Assembly (NCBI GenBank): GCA_003260075.1
Contig: QLIY01000279.1
Span: 62,001 to 126,000 of the forward strand
Origin: Phallusia mammillata
Lineage: Eukaryota > Chordata > Ascidiacea > Phlebobranchia > Ascidiidae
DNA: 64,000 bases
Reading direction: 5' to 3'
The translations under genes and the position numbers were made by a program. Below are positions 48,801 through 62,500 of this stretch, one piece after another. The stretch's first letter is position 1. Every line of letters starts with the position of its first letter. The notes beneath the pieces are model-generated. The model was not told where the DNA came from. It saw nothing but the letters and a program-made list of their open reading frames with translations, and made no database searches.

Positions 48801-50581
48801 CTACATTAATACATATTTAGCAATTGGTAAAACTCAAAATATGTGTAAAGTAAAATAACGTACATCTTAAAATAAAGAATCAGCAAAATGTCTAAATGTT
48901 CCTTTATATCAGGGGTTCCCAACCGGTGGTACGCGTACCACTAGTGGTACGCGAGTAGCTTCTGTTTTGTTCACAAAAACCTCAATTTGCAACTTTATAT
49001 TTTGTTTGTCTGGTTTTTTTTACAAAAAAAAACAGTCCCCAGGCCTATTGTCATTGTTACGTAACTATTCCTGTTGTTTCGTATCATTACGATCTTCAAA
49101 ATACAGGTCATGTCAATTCTCAACAAAAAGCATAGTTGCTACTTGCTATGAAAAGCCGAACAACGCTGCGGCACAGTGGGCGTTAATTATGTCAAATGAT
49201 TGCTCTTGATAGATATATCTACTGTTTTGGTGCTTAAGATAGCGTTGAATGAAATATGATTCAAACAAATTAGTTGTTCTGCAAGAAGTGGTACCATAGA
49301 GCACTGTAGAGCACATTAGTGCTCTATGGTGGTACGCGTGGCAGTGCAGAGCGTCCAGGTGGTACGGGATCGTAAAAAGGTTGGGAACCCCTGCTTTATA
49401 TAGTATCAAACAAAAAGACGTTTAAAAGAAGTATTTGGCACGTTTAGTATCTTTTGTTATATTTGATGCTACATTACCATAATTAGAATTAGCTGCTGCA
49501 CAATTAGCAACGCACAAAAACAATAAATCAACTTTTTTAACCAACAAGACTTTTCTTACTTCTAAGTTGTCACCGTAGACTTTTTGGATATTGTGGTGAT
49601 CGAAGGTATTGAGATTATAATTCAACTTGGCAGAAATCCTTCGTAAAGTCCATATCATGGTGGTGCTCCCACACTTGGCAACCCGATTGTAAAAAACGAC
49701 TCTGGTATCGTTGACCTCTGTCGGCACCGTCCAATTGCTGTTCAGTTGGGAGTCGGTCAACCGTAAAGAGCCCGAGAGTGGGTGTGGCGTAACCTGGTGG
49801 ACGATCGTACCTGAAAAAAATAGAAAAACATTCAGTAAAATGTTTGACTCCTGAGTTTTGTGATTGCATTTACTATGGCTATTATGTTTTTAAGTCAGTT
49901 AAATTCAATCAAAAGGTAAATAAAACAGCAAGGCGTTTTAAACGTCGTGAACGCTGTCGTAACATTACCGAAACAAACGATATCATTCAGTAAGACAATA
50001 TGTACGTTTCGGGTTTATACAAGATGGTAGCTACCGATTTCAAATGTTAATACAAGCATGTAGGCTACAAATGATTAATTAAGAAGGAAGTGTTTCTAAC
50101 TCAAAATCAGTAGACACGAGGTTGTTAATCGAGATATATATTTTACTAATGCAGGCATTGTCAGTCTATAAAAACTGCAAACAACGAAGGTAAAATAAAA
50201 GAGAACAGATGCAAAAGCATACAAAATAATATAGTAAAAAACTTAAAACACTAAAATCATTTATATATATCTAGTTTGGTTAACACAGTCTACACCGGAA
50301 CAAAAGCATAAATCTGACGAGGACGAATCTCAGTGATCGTGAACATTAACATGTCTACTATTAGAGGGGCAGATCCTGTGCATAGCATTTATGTTTACCG
50401 AAGCATGTACAACGGTTTAAAATTTGGAATAAGTGGTCACAATAACATGTTTCATACAAATTACTAACTTACCTTTTGTGATGGTGGTTATTATAGTAGA
50501 GCTTGAGATATAGGTTAGAAGCATGCTACCAACCAAAAGAAACAACAGTATAGTGCGTCGTATGGATTGCCTAGATACCAT
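45874..50581 (-). CDS. Uronyl 2-sulfotransferase-like Golgi enzyme (one internal junction unresolved)
   Basis: Type II membrane sulfotransferase of the HS2ST/UST family, expected to transfer sulfate from PAPS to position 2 of uronic acids in glycosaminoglycans. Exons: 50473-50581 (short cytoplasmic RRT tail and signal anchor ILLFLLVGSMLLTYISS), 49560-49810, 48629-48708, 48224 down to about 47925, then 46230-46270 and 45874-46034. The 5'-phosphosulfate loop reads FYNRVAKCGSTTM and the 3' site reads YINVIRDPIDRMVSAYYF; the KCGS form favours UST over HS2ST. The C-terminal exons read YFAGFGDIYHSSP and LRHEYDFYEFVKKRFYEQV, matching the UST end. Exon 4 runs into TAG at 47915-47917, and its best donor (TGTG/GTCAAG) is one base out of frame with 46230-46270. 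The segment corresponding to UST residues around WALERAKLNVNENF is absent. Assembly damage or a missing exon is likelier than a dead gene, since flanking exons look conserved. AATAAA lies at 45863-45868. Confidence 0.82.
46770..47228 (+). repeat. G-joined direct duplication plus an inverted copy
   Basis: 46770-46956 repeats at 46970-47133 around thirteen G (46957-46969). After eleven G (47134-47144) a third piece carries the reverse complement of 46834-46865 at 47197-47228. Confidence 0.88.
47675..47826 (+). repeat. G-joined direct duplication beside the broken sulfotransferase exon
   Basis: Copies 47675-47745 and 47756-47826 flank ten G at 47746-47755; they differ at two positions. The damaged 3' end of sulfotransferase exon 4 lies about 90 bases further right. 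Confidence 0.9.
48910..49393. mobile_element. hAT-type MITE, 484 bp, in a sulfotransferase intron
   Basis: Termini are CAGGGGTTCCCAACC and GGTTGGGAACCCCTG, a perfect 15-bp inverted pair, and the flanks carry the 8-bp duplication CTTTATAT (48902-48909 and 49394-49401). It lies between exons 2 and 3 of the sulfotransferase-like gene. Internal sequence near the left end is rich in short palindromes (ggtacgcgtaccactagtgg). No long reading frame is present. Perfect termini and duplications suggest a recent insertion. Confidence 0.95.
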
Positions 50582-53500
50582 CCCTGTATCGTGTTTGAAG
50601 ACTATACTGGTATTTCCGTAAAATAGGTCTACTTGAACTGTTTCATTGATACGATTGTTATTAATCGAACAATTCCATTATTGTTACGAAGGCACATAAA
50701 CCATGTAATGATTTGTTGGTTGCAAATTTGCTTGATAATTTCTGCTTCAAAATGTTGAATTCAGTTTTCTTTGTTTCACTGTAGTAAAGTAAAAAGGCAT
50801 TTTTGTAAACTATAACGCTCATGTACAATTAATAAAAATGTCAACAAATTGTCTAAATGTACCTTACCGCATCAAAAAGAATCTGCAGATCAAATAGAAA
50901 CAGAAATTGCACCATAAACTAAAATCAGTAATTCCAATGAAAACGCACTGGATTATGCAGTCGTTAAAGAATGACATGCTTTATACCCGAAGTTTAGACA
51001 CATATTTTTATCCACATGGGCATTAATGTCTTAGAAAATTAGATAGTTAAGCATGCTTCTTTTAACGGCAAGCATGGGCCAGTATGTTTATCATAGAAAT
51101 CTAGTTTACTGTTCTATAATCAACATAATTGATTAGTTGAGAAGTATACTACATATCAATTTGTAAATTGCGACTAGATCAACTTTTCTGGTCCTAGAAG
51201 CCTTAAAGCTGTAATAAGCTAGGCATGTTTCTACCTCAATTTTGCATCATCGAAATAAACTTTACAAAAGCTTTTCCGCCACCTCTAACTTGCAGCACAG
51301 CTCGAAACACCTTGGTCGCACGAAAATAACGTACAAAAGCGGCTATGTAACCTAAAATCTCAAGTATAGCAGGCCATAAACAGGTTGCACTGAAAGTTGA
51401 CTGCAGAATTGCCCCAAGGCAGACGGAATTTTCGTTTGGTCGGTGCCAAAAAGTGTCGATGCTCTTTAGCGCTATTTAACGGAATTAGAAATAAAATAGC
51501 TATCCACTTGCGGAAAAATAACATGCATTTGTAACCAAATCGACTTCGTAATGGAAGGATCTGTTCGGATTTCGGAACCGAATATTTAGGTATAAATAAA
51601 GTAGAACAAGCTGTATTATGATGATGACATTGCTTGGAAATCGCATTCAGGGGCGTCTTAGATTATAAACTAGAAAAAATAGCTTAAAAAGACGAGAAAA
51701 TGATCCAAAAGCACTTGACCAAAACAATGAGCCAATTAAATGGGATTTGCTATGTGAACTTCTTAAACATGGAGCCAAAATTTTAAACGTTTATACACGC
51801 TAAGTAAGTATAGTAAGTAAGTACTAAGGCAGTGGGCTGACAACATAATGTGTGCCGCACCACCAAAACTTACGGAGGGCTTGAACTTGCCTTTTAAAAA
51901 CGTCGATCGATAAAGTGCTGCACGCGCCAGCCACTCACCCGCACACACCTATTGTTATTGAGAGCTCAAAGAGGATTTGACGAAAGTCAAGTACACTGAA
52001 CTTTTTGGATGAGAGCTGGTGGATTTATCCGGTGGTTGATAGTTCGGTCTACGATAGAATTGGCTTTGTAGGTTTAATTTGTGTTGTAGTAGGAAGGTTT
52101 TACGTAAAAACGATGTTCGGCGTTCTGAAGTGCCTAGTTTTGTGTTGTTAAAAAAAGATTAGAACGAGGCGAAGATTTTTTTAAACTTGCTTACTGTCTT
52201 ACTTTTTCGTCTCTATGGCAGTAGTAAAAGTAAGTTGATAAAAGTAAGAAACGGTAAAAATACGCCAAGAGTAGGTTACGGCGTTACGCCAAGAGTCTCG
52301 TCGCAAAGGCATCGGCGCTGACCATTGGCGTAGTCAGGGAGGCAAGGACACAAAAAATAAAAATGCACATTTTGGCACCATAAATCGGTGTTTCGAAAGG
52401 AATTGTAAACAGTAAAAATGTTTGCCCTCTTGCAAGTTTTTACCCAAATTTTGTAAGGCTCGCTTGTACTAAGAAGCCGATTACGCATGGGCGCAAAAAG
52501 TTTGGTCTGTGAAGGCTTATACAATGACATGCGGTTTTTATTTACATGAAATGACAAACCATGAAAAAATTTTTAACATTTGGGTATTAAAGAATGGACA
52601 ATCCCGCTATGTGTGGCCAACTGCCAAACTATTTAGCACGAAAAACGCATCAAAAATCGAAATTGACCGTTACTGACTTGTAAGGGCCACCGGAAGAATC
52701 ATGTATGAGAGCAACATTTTTTTGTCTAATATTGTTTTCCGTTACAAAGTAGAAGTTGGTTTTTCAAAAATCAATACTACACAAGAATTTGAACTAAGTA
52801 AAAACGGCGCTTGGCGCAAGCTAAACGACTCACTTTAATGTAATAATCGATTGGCTATGACATCACAACGGCAATATTAAGTTCACATCGATTGGTAATG
52901 GGTCATGTGGCACGGAGAGTCAAACTGTGTGAGCAAAACGAAGTGGTTCAGTTCAGTTGGGAATAAAGCATTCCTTTGGATAGAAGGAAATTGCAATGTT
53001 TTTGTCAGGGGAATAGAAAATCTGGCAGCGGTGTTTGGCCTTTGTGACGGGAATGTAAATTGTAGCGGAAAGTAGTGGCGTTTACATCCAAAACTTTTTA
53101 AGTCAGCTAAGAATGGAAAGTATTTTCCTAGCAGCGAAATCTGACGATGAAATCTATATATATTAGGAATCTATATATTTCGCCTTATTTCATATTCAGT
53201 TTTTATTTAAATGGAAACATTCTTAGTTATTTAATCACACAAACGGCGTTCGTCGATGACCAACTGACCATGCTGCCTGTTGAAGGGTCAGATTTTGTTC
53301 AGTTCAAATACTCTCAGTTTTTTAAATCAAGTCACAAAATTGGTACATTTTAAATACTATTTCGATAACTAGTGTGTTACCCTTTGCATTGTAATAAATA
53401 TCTTCGCTTAGTTTTGATACACAATATTTTTTTACGGAATTCGAAACCATATTGCCGAAACAAACCACTTCTAATACTGAAAGCATTTGTACGACATATG

Positions 53501-56256
53501 TTACCCGTTTTATTCGTCTTTTACAATATGGTCAGTTACTGGGCAGCAGCAGAATGGGCGTATTTCTAAATTAAATTACACGGCTCCTCGATTTCATTCG
53601 TCCAGCGCAAAAATTGTAAAAATCGCTATAATTCTTTTTCGCTCCTGCCCATGGGACATCCGGCCTTGTTATGACCTCCATGACGTCACAGTGCTCGCCG
53701 AGGCTATCCGTAATAAGCATATGACGGTTTGGGTGGATTTTAAGAGCCCAGTGGCTCGTTAGAGAAATCATCTGAGACCTGATCCAAATGTCAGAATTCT
53801 TGGGCAGTATTGTGGATTGCTCAGTGGGTTTGCGCAGTAAACCATATCTTGTTGTTCAGTAACATTTTAGGATAAAAATGTTGTTTTAAAATGTTTCGTG
53901 CAATACTTAATAGCTTGAATTTTATTTGTTTTCTTCAATGAGAGTAATATATGCGTTTAGTTCAAGGTTCATACGTGGCCTACATGTAACGACAGTAAGA
54001 AGTTTTTTTGTCTTGTGATTTTATCCACTCAAACATACTAAACTAAGCAAACCAATCACCCAGAAGAAAACATTTTTTTAGGTTCGTATTCCACCAAATG
54101 CATAGGCTAAACGTTAGCTCAGATAGGCTACAAAATGCATTGTACTGATATAAATCACACAAGCGTGTGAGCAAATCAGTTTGTTGGGGTGTAGCAGCTA
54201 AATGGCAGCTACAGATTTTCAGTTTGAAAAAATTAAAGGTCGTTTTTATCTTTTGTTTTTGCCCTTAAAAATGAACATTCTTAAGAGTTTTTCCACTGTT
54301 CTGTCATCTAGTATGGATTAATAGCCTATATTTCATGATTTTTGAATCGATGCTGGTATTATATTCCTAGTAGTACCAAAAAACGAGCTTATAAGCTTAT
54401 AGTGTATGCACTATATTGGCCCTGTTGTGAAAGGAAAAGGATTTTTGAGATTTTTAAAAAGATGTTTATCACTTCCGTCTTTAAGTTTTAACTCTAATTA
54501 CAAAAAGTCACCAAAATAAAACAAACAATTAAAGGATACGTGACATGAAACGCGATCGAGACAAAATCTTGTACAAAATCTGAAGATTATACAGGGTTTT
54601 ATTAAAATATTTGTGGGCTTTTGCCGATACTTTTGACACCAATGCGTTTAGACTCTTTGCGGATAGTTGCTTTTGCAATAAAAAACTTGTGTTTTTGTTC
54701 AAACTGTTTGCAGGCTAATTGACATAGTCCAGTCCATAACATACTATGCATTTGATATCAAAGGATTTGCTTATTGTTGTTTGTTTAAGCTTTCGGAAAT
54801 AAACTGTTTATTGTGGTAGTTTATCCGATATATGTCAACATTTGCGCAGCTATGCGACGAAAAGCTTACAGGATATCAAACTAGGTTGCACGTGTTCAGT
54901 GCTGCACGCAATACGCCGTCAACGGCAAGTGCACCAATTAAATTGGCCAATCAGTACTTGTGCTTTCGGGCGAAGCGCTACGGCGCGATTAGAAGTGTGC
55001 GAGGGCACGGGAAGGTCTGCTATGCCCAACGTGCGCCATCTGTCCGCTCGGCTATGAATAATTCAAGGCCTTTTTTCCCAAGCACACGCAGTCCAACTGC
55101 TCAAGGGAACCACACACCCATTTGTTAGTGAGAAAGAGCGAGTGGTCGGGTGCGCTTTAAACTCATTTTTTGCTGCCTATGGCCTTCAGGGAGCGCATGT
55201 TTCTGCGATCCAGCGGTGCACTTTGCTCAGGGAGTTAGTTGGGTTGTTTCTATTGTCAGTCTGGTACGTTAGTAGAGCACTATTAGATCGGCCTGGCTCT
55301 ATCGATTTTTGTGTCGGCTTTGCAAAACTTGCGCTACGTCAAAATATGTTTTTCTCGTCGCTTGTTTTCCAGCGCTAAGCAAAGTTCAGTTAAGACTTTC
55401 TGTGTATTCATATTTAATGTGTAGAAAAAACCTTGAATATGCTTTTGACAACAGAGGTACGTAGACAGGTGGTCAACTTTTTAAGTTGAGGTTTTTTTAG
55501 TCAATAAGTCATTATTTGAATGTAAAATTAAAATACAAGTCATGGGTTGTTTATTTGTTGTTACTGTGCAGTGTGCATATATCGTAAAATATAACTTTTA
55601 AAGGAATACATTACAATTCAAAAAAATAAATAAAAAAGATTTTTATAAGAACCGGTTACCACAAACATAAGTGCATTATGACGTCTGCAAGTAAAGCGTG
55701 AATGATTTAAGATGCGCGAAAAATTGTAATCGGCACACGCTTTTTTTTCAGCACACGATGTACTATTAAGTTTATCCGTATTAGTTTCGTTGTGCAGAAC
55801 GATTGTGAAGTTTTGATTGTATTTGCAAATCGATTCAAAACCACCTTTTTCACATAAAAGTGGTAATTACGTATAGTAATGCTGTTGTACAATTTGTGCA
55901 ATATCATTTTTTTAGTAATTATTTTGGTGAAATACTGTTTCTTTAAATTATATTTTGTACAAAATGCAGTATATTTTGTACAAAATGCAGCATATTTGTG
56001 CAAAAGTGTTTTTGGAATAAACAAATTCCAAATTTTTGGAATAAAGAAAAAACTGTAGTAAAGAGTATTTTTGGTAAATGGAACCCAGTATACTTTTGTA
56101 AATAACCTATATTTCTTCAGATTGTTTGAACAATATTATTCTTTTAAAATATTGTATCAGAAAACTTCACAGGCAACCAATTTAAAGTTTTTTTGAGGCC
56201 ACTGTGTGAGTTGTGCAAGAATTCACTTGTGATTAGTGGAAAAAAAACATTGCAAG
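50582..56256. other. Divergent intergenic region between sulfotransferase-like and Ig genes
   Basis: The two flanking genes are transcribed away from each other, so both promoters should lie here. I found no G runs, no full hAT element and no convincing exon. TGACGTCA occurs at 53681-53688. A GC-richer patch at about 54840-55380 has open frames that look random. Short tandem copies of TATTTTGTACAAAATGCAG occur near 55950-55990. Confidence 0.5.
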
Positions 56257-59200
56257 ATGAAGATAGGATTTCTTACTTTACTACTACTTGGATCTGTTGG
56301 TAAGTGAGAAAATTTGCAAACTTTTTTAGAAGAAAGAATATAATTTGTAATTTTTTTGATTGAGTTTTTCCAATTAGCATTGAAACATGCACAAGTGGAC
56401 ACTTGTATATAATCTTAGATTTAAGTCTTTTTTGATTTACCACAACAATATGACTAAATAGGCAACTATGTAAGTATTTATACACTTGAAAATATGATTT
56501 TAGTTCATAAACTGTTTCAGTGTTTATGGTGTGTAATATTTATTCCAATGATGCAAGGCTAAAATTAACAAATCAATAACTAGTGAATAATGATTTTGCC
56601 AATAAATGGTATTTTTTTACATATCAATACAAATCCAATAATAAATCCATTTTTAAATAAGAGATAATAAGAACCAGACAGACACCAATAGACTCGAGTG
56701 TCTGCCAACGTGGGACTTGTTTCATGTTCATTATTTCCCTACTGATCTCAGTAACTTCCTTCCTCTGTGCTCTGTTTTCGTGGGAATTACAACCAGTGAT
56801 AAGCTTGAGCTGTCTGATTTCAAATATTGTGCCCTCAGTGAAATTAGGAAACTTTGCATTACTTTTTAAACTTCTAAATTTTTATGTGTACACAATCAAT
56901 TTTGGCATATCAACTGAATAATTAAAAATATGTTTTTAAAGAAAATTTAATTACCTTCAGTTAAAGACATGACTATAGACCAGGGGTTCCCAACCTTTTG
57001 CTGCTCGTACCCCTTCATCAGGTCTAAGCATTCTTCGTACTCCCAAAAAAAATCTAATGGAATTTTTCAAATATATATTGCTAAATCAAATTGGTTTTAT
57101 AGCTCAATTAAACGTTTGTAAACCGTTTGTAGCAGATTTACAGCAAGACTGCATTGAATGCCTCCTTTATCTGTGCTTTTTCCCCTAACTTTATGCTTTG
57201 TTTTTTATTGCTGGCAGCAAGTAAAGAAAAGCATTGTTATATGAGACATATCTGTTTGAGTAGCTGTTTCATGGCCCAAAGATCTTCGTAACCCTTGATG
57301 TTCAAACTCCCCAGTTGGGAACACCTGCTATAGACAATGTTTTAAAACTTAATCACAGCACATGATATTTTACTATTGCCAGCTACATCAATAGTTTTTT
57401 TTACTAACAGCCAACAATGTGTCTGTTCAATGGAATTAAAATTAAAAGCAGATGGGCATGTAAAGTAAACTGCTGTATTTTTCTGTAGTTCATTATTGTA
57501 ACATAAGATGAAGTGTAATAGTCTAACTGCAATTGCTTTTGTAAGTTTTGATTGTTATCCCATTGCCCAGAAAGCAATCAGTGTCTGCGCCCCCTGCGCT
57601 GTCACATAGTTTCGAATTGAACGTCAATCATTGCGAAAAGACAACGGCTCTTATCCGTTTGCAATTAACATACATTATCCCAATGGAGCAAGCTTGTGTA
57701 ACAGGCGATATCGGATGACCCTTGTATTCCGTTCTGTCTTCCAGCGCTAAGTTTAATCGGTTCCTAAAGTAAATGAGGTTAAAGGCCAAACCTACATATA
57801 TTATAGTGGTACCGATAGCCGTATGTACATGGTGTTATATTTTGTTGCGGTTTATGAAGTACAACCGACCAAGCAATTGTTTTATCGGTTGGACGATACG
57901 AGTATAGCTTTTAGCATGTATAGGTTGGGCCATGTTTGTGTCTTTAAGGTGACAAATACGTCTGCCGGGAGATTTGGTCTGTTGTTTACGAGGCGTAATA
58001 ACGTTTTATCGCCCTGCTGTCAAAAGACGGCGACAGCTCCATTCAGTTACAAGTTGTACAATGTTTTGACGAATTTCCCGCGGGAAACGCAGGATTAAAT
58101 CATTCGTATCCCATTGTGTGGGCTGTTAAAGTGTAGAAGTTCTTAAAGTTGCTGGGGAATGAGTATGATCCGTATATAGACGCATGCCAAAACTTTGTCG
58201 TTCATTATCAGACTGCGTACTGTTGATGAGAACTGCTTCAACATTAACGAAAGCATATAAAGGTTTGCTAAAACTATAACTGATTTTACCCACAGAAGAC
58301 AATGCAGCCTATGTCTTGTCACCAGCTGCACTAATTAGACCTCATAGGTCAGTGTGCATTGTATACTTCGTTTCATACGCCGATTTTTGGTAGTAAATGA
58401 AATGGAGACTATTGTATGGATGGACAAAGTGCGAAACATTCTCGTTATTAGTGACACCAATAGTTGTCCTTTGTAGAACCAATTAAACTTCACCCAAACT
58501 TGACTGTTTAATATTTCAGTAGATCACTGATGCGTGTCCCCGTAGCTTCAGACATTCTCGTCCTTGGCTGACGTAACGCAATAACATATCGATTAAACGT
58601 TCGATTAGTTAAGTCTGCTGGCCCGGGCGAAACCCAAAAGACAAAGAAGAATTTCTTTTTGATTTTGTTCTTCAGTTGATTTCCCGCGTGTACAGAGTCA
58701 TTAAAATTTCCATTACATTTCTTTGTTGCTCAGTTAATGGATGTACGAGTCAGATATATATACGTGTTTTTTCATGTGATAGCTTTGAACCTTCGATAAC
58801 GGGTGTAAAGTGGATATCTGGTAATATGCCAAATCTTATACTTTGGCAAAAAATGCGGTATTTTAAGCAATAAGGACAGTAAATCGGCCGAAAATTGACT
58901 TAAAATACCGTATTTAAACACTACTGCGAGCGATGAAATTTTTATGTGATGTTTTTGATGTTTGACGTTTTTAGGAATGAAATGCCCGTATACAACAGAT
59001 TCAGACACAGCAAATACACTTTACCACTCCGTACATGCTAAGAAGTTATTACTAACACAGACTGGCACATTTAAACGCGGCTTAGTTCAGTATTCGTGGT
59101 TCGCGCTAAAATCGCTTGAAAGTCAAACAAACCTCCCTAAATCTCCCAGCAGTTTTAACAAATTTGATCCGGCCTCTGCCTGCGGGTGGGCATTGTTATC

Positions 59201-59506
59201 AGTGGGTTTATGTTGATTGAGAGCCACGAAACTTACATAAACTAGTTCTTATCACAAAACTCCGTATGAAAATCCCCGCATTGACCCGATTGCATTGTTT
59301 TTTTGCCGCTTGTGTATTGTAAGAGTTTATGGCAAGCTTATACCAGGCGTCTCGTTTAATGGATAATAGGGGTAAATTTAAACACGATTGGTCTAATTTT
59401 GGTTTTTAGCTTAAGCAGATTTAGCGTTTGACAATTAAAACCCTGCAGCTTGTGGAAGGCAAAACATTTTTATGGCAAATTTCGGAAATAAACTTATCTT
59501 AAAAAA

Positions 59507-59589
<83 letters not shown>

Positions 59590-62500
59590 TTCTTCGCTGT
59601 ATTCTATTGAAAATACAGTCACCGAAGCACTACGAGACGAAATTTCAATCACATACCACTTCTTCCAACTAGCTAATTGAAACGCCAAACGCACTCCATC
59701 AATAAAATAACGATCGTACTTCGTAACACCAGTAAACAGATTGCAAAGCGCTTTCCGATATCTAGTTATTGGCTTATTGAATAACAAGGGGAAAACCAGA
59801 CCCATTGTTTAACAATCTGTTACTTCGAGATCAAGACATATGTCTAAGTTGCGACGGCTTTAATCAAATTTCTTTGGTCCAGTCCCTAAGGTCCATTGTT
59901 ACTGCGCCCTTTTATCCAGTTTGCCGGCTGTGTTTTTAGATGTGACTGCTCGTAGGGTCATCTATACCCATTAATGACTTTTGACTTATGTGACTGGACA
60001 TATGTCGTACATCAATAGTGACACATCTATCATATCAGTAGTTTTAAAACCGTGGTACGTACACCGTTCTCAGGGCCCCTGCGCCAACACAACGACTTTC
60101 ACAAGTCATGATTTTCTAAAAATGTTTTATCGTTGAACACAGGGGTTCTTAATCAGGGGTACGTGTACCTCAAAGGGTACGAGCGCTAAAAAGGTTAAGA
60201 AACACTGGTTTAACATCAGGCATGAAAGCATGCTGTAATTGTTTAATACATCATCGATTTGGCCGGCAAATTTCAATGTATTGTGACGTGTTAACCCATT
60301 GTGACGCAACAATCAAATTGTTCTTCACACAGCTAATTTTTCACCAAAAAAGACTTAAATGTAACATAACATTTCGCCTATATATCCTAGTTGAATTACG
60401 CGATATGTTTAAAACGATTTTACTCCCACTGATAAACGATCGGTTTCGTGTCAGCTGGCACGTGATCTCGCTGCATGACGTAATCGGTTGCGAAACTGGC
60501 GCTGCATTAAAAATGGATTGGGTTACTTCAAGTAGGTATCAGGGCGTATCCCAAAACCTTAAAAGTCTACCAACATGTCTTGTTATTAAGATCTGGGGCT
60601 TTTAGCTGAATTCTGTACAATGCAAATGAAACACAAAAATGTTAAATAACGCTTTTTGGTGGGATTTCCTGTTTAAAAGATATCTATACGTCTTGGAAAC
60701 TGTTATTGGTCCAGCATTGATCGTTTTGGTAAAAACTCAAAACACGAACCTGAGGTTATGTAACAAACGTTCACTCCGTTTCAAGTTAAGTTTATTTCGC
60801 TGGGTTAAAGAACACTTATCGACACAACTACACTAAAACAATCACCAAGCCGGAATTAGCGGCGCAACGTTAAAACGCTACGGCTACGCAAAAAACAGTG
60901 GAGGCGGAGGGCACAATTGGTTGATCATGACTAAACGCAGCTACATCGTGTTATCTGATGGGGGTCGAAGTAGCCGTCGTTCTTGGTGTAAACAGTCCAG
61001 ACACGGAAAAATTCCAGGGCCGCCCTGTCCAGTAGTTACGATTGATAACAAACCGATCCCTGCAAAACCTCAACAAAATGTCAGGACTAATTTCCGCTGG
61101 CGGTTCAACGTTACGTGTTTTGTAAGTCATAGGCCATGTTGTGGCAAACGTGATTGTGTCCCAGGAAATTCTGACAATATCTTATTGTTTGCAGTGACGA
61201 TTTTTTGGGCTTGAATTACTGGCGATTTACTGGCCTTGAATTACTGGCGATTTACTTTTCAAACCATTTAAAATCTGCAAGGTCAACAGCCGTTTATAAA
61301 GTCGGTAACTTTAAAGCTATTCGAAATCGCACAGTCAGCAAGATTTATCACTGACTTTTGTCGGTATAAATATCGGGTTTGTTTCACATTTTAGTAAGTG
61401 ACACAACTAAACAAAAACAATCAAGTAAAAAGCAGCTTAACGATAAGGTCAAACACACGGTCGTTTTTTTGCACAAACGAGATATTAAAGAGTGGGTTAC
61501 ATTAGTGAGCAAATTCGGCGCGTATTGCTAATAATGCTGTTTACAATTTCCGTAAATTAGGTTTGAAATGGCATTGGAACTACTTAAACTAGGACCATAT
61601 TACGTATATATTTGTGCAGAAACAAACATATTTTCAGCATTTTCATTATTTTGGTAAAAAACATTGCCACGTTTCGATACTTACTGCTGTCATCGCCAGT
61701 CTAGGTTTAACCCAAGGAAAAGTTGTGATGTAGTAGCACAAAAAAATTACCTGTGTTTTGTAACATGATTTCCAACAAATAATATAACTTGTTGCAGGAA
61801 GTTGGATAAGTGAAAGTTACAAGAAAATGATTGCGTAACTTGACGTTTTTAGAGTTCAACGTCGGGCATGGCGGCTCAAAACAATAGTGGCGCCTTTTTA
61901 GTACGCTGGCAGACGCCTTGTAATTGGAAGAGCAACAGCTGAAGTATAGCGCGCCTCGTTACTCGTCTGCTGCGTAATCTCATTGAAATAAGTTAGTGCT
62001 GCTTGCCACCTGTTACGAATGATGATGATTGTCATATTGAACGTTGTGTGCAGCTCTGCCCTACCCTATTTATTTTTTGGCTCATTGTTTGCTGTTTATT
62101 CTTTTACTTGCACTTGCTTACTACTCCACTTACACAGACAAGCTTACTCTAAATTATTGCTAATGCACCAAAATAGAAGTCCACATTATTCAGTTTAAAC
62201 AAGGCGACGTTGAATCCAGACTAAATAAGTGTATGTTTGTATGTCTTGACAAGTTAGCAAAACAAGCTATAGGGATCTTAGAGAAGTAGTATTATGATTT
62301 GTTTACAATCAAAATCTTTATCAAAACACTTGTCAGTGCAACCACCTTTGTAAGACTAATACGGTCCTGTTTTGTTTACAGTGCTTTAAACTGTATGCGT
62401 GTGAACTGTCACTAAAAATTGTACTTGCTTAAACGGGCAATCAATAAGTTAGAATTGTTAACAATCATACAAAACAGTTTTGTTTACAGTGCTCTAAACC

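Noticed and set aside
59472-59805. Open frames with poly-Gly or poly-Pro
   Set aside because: They are translations of the 81-base G run.
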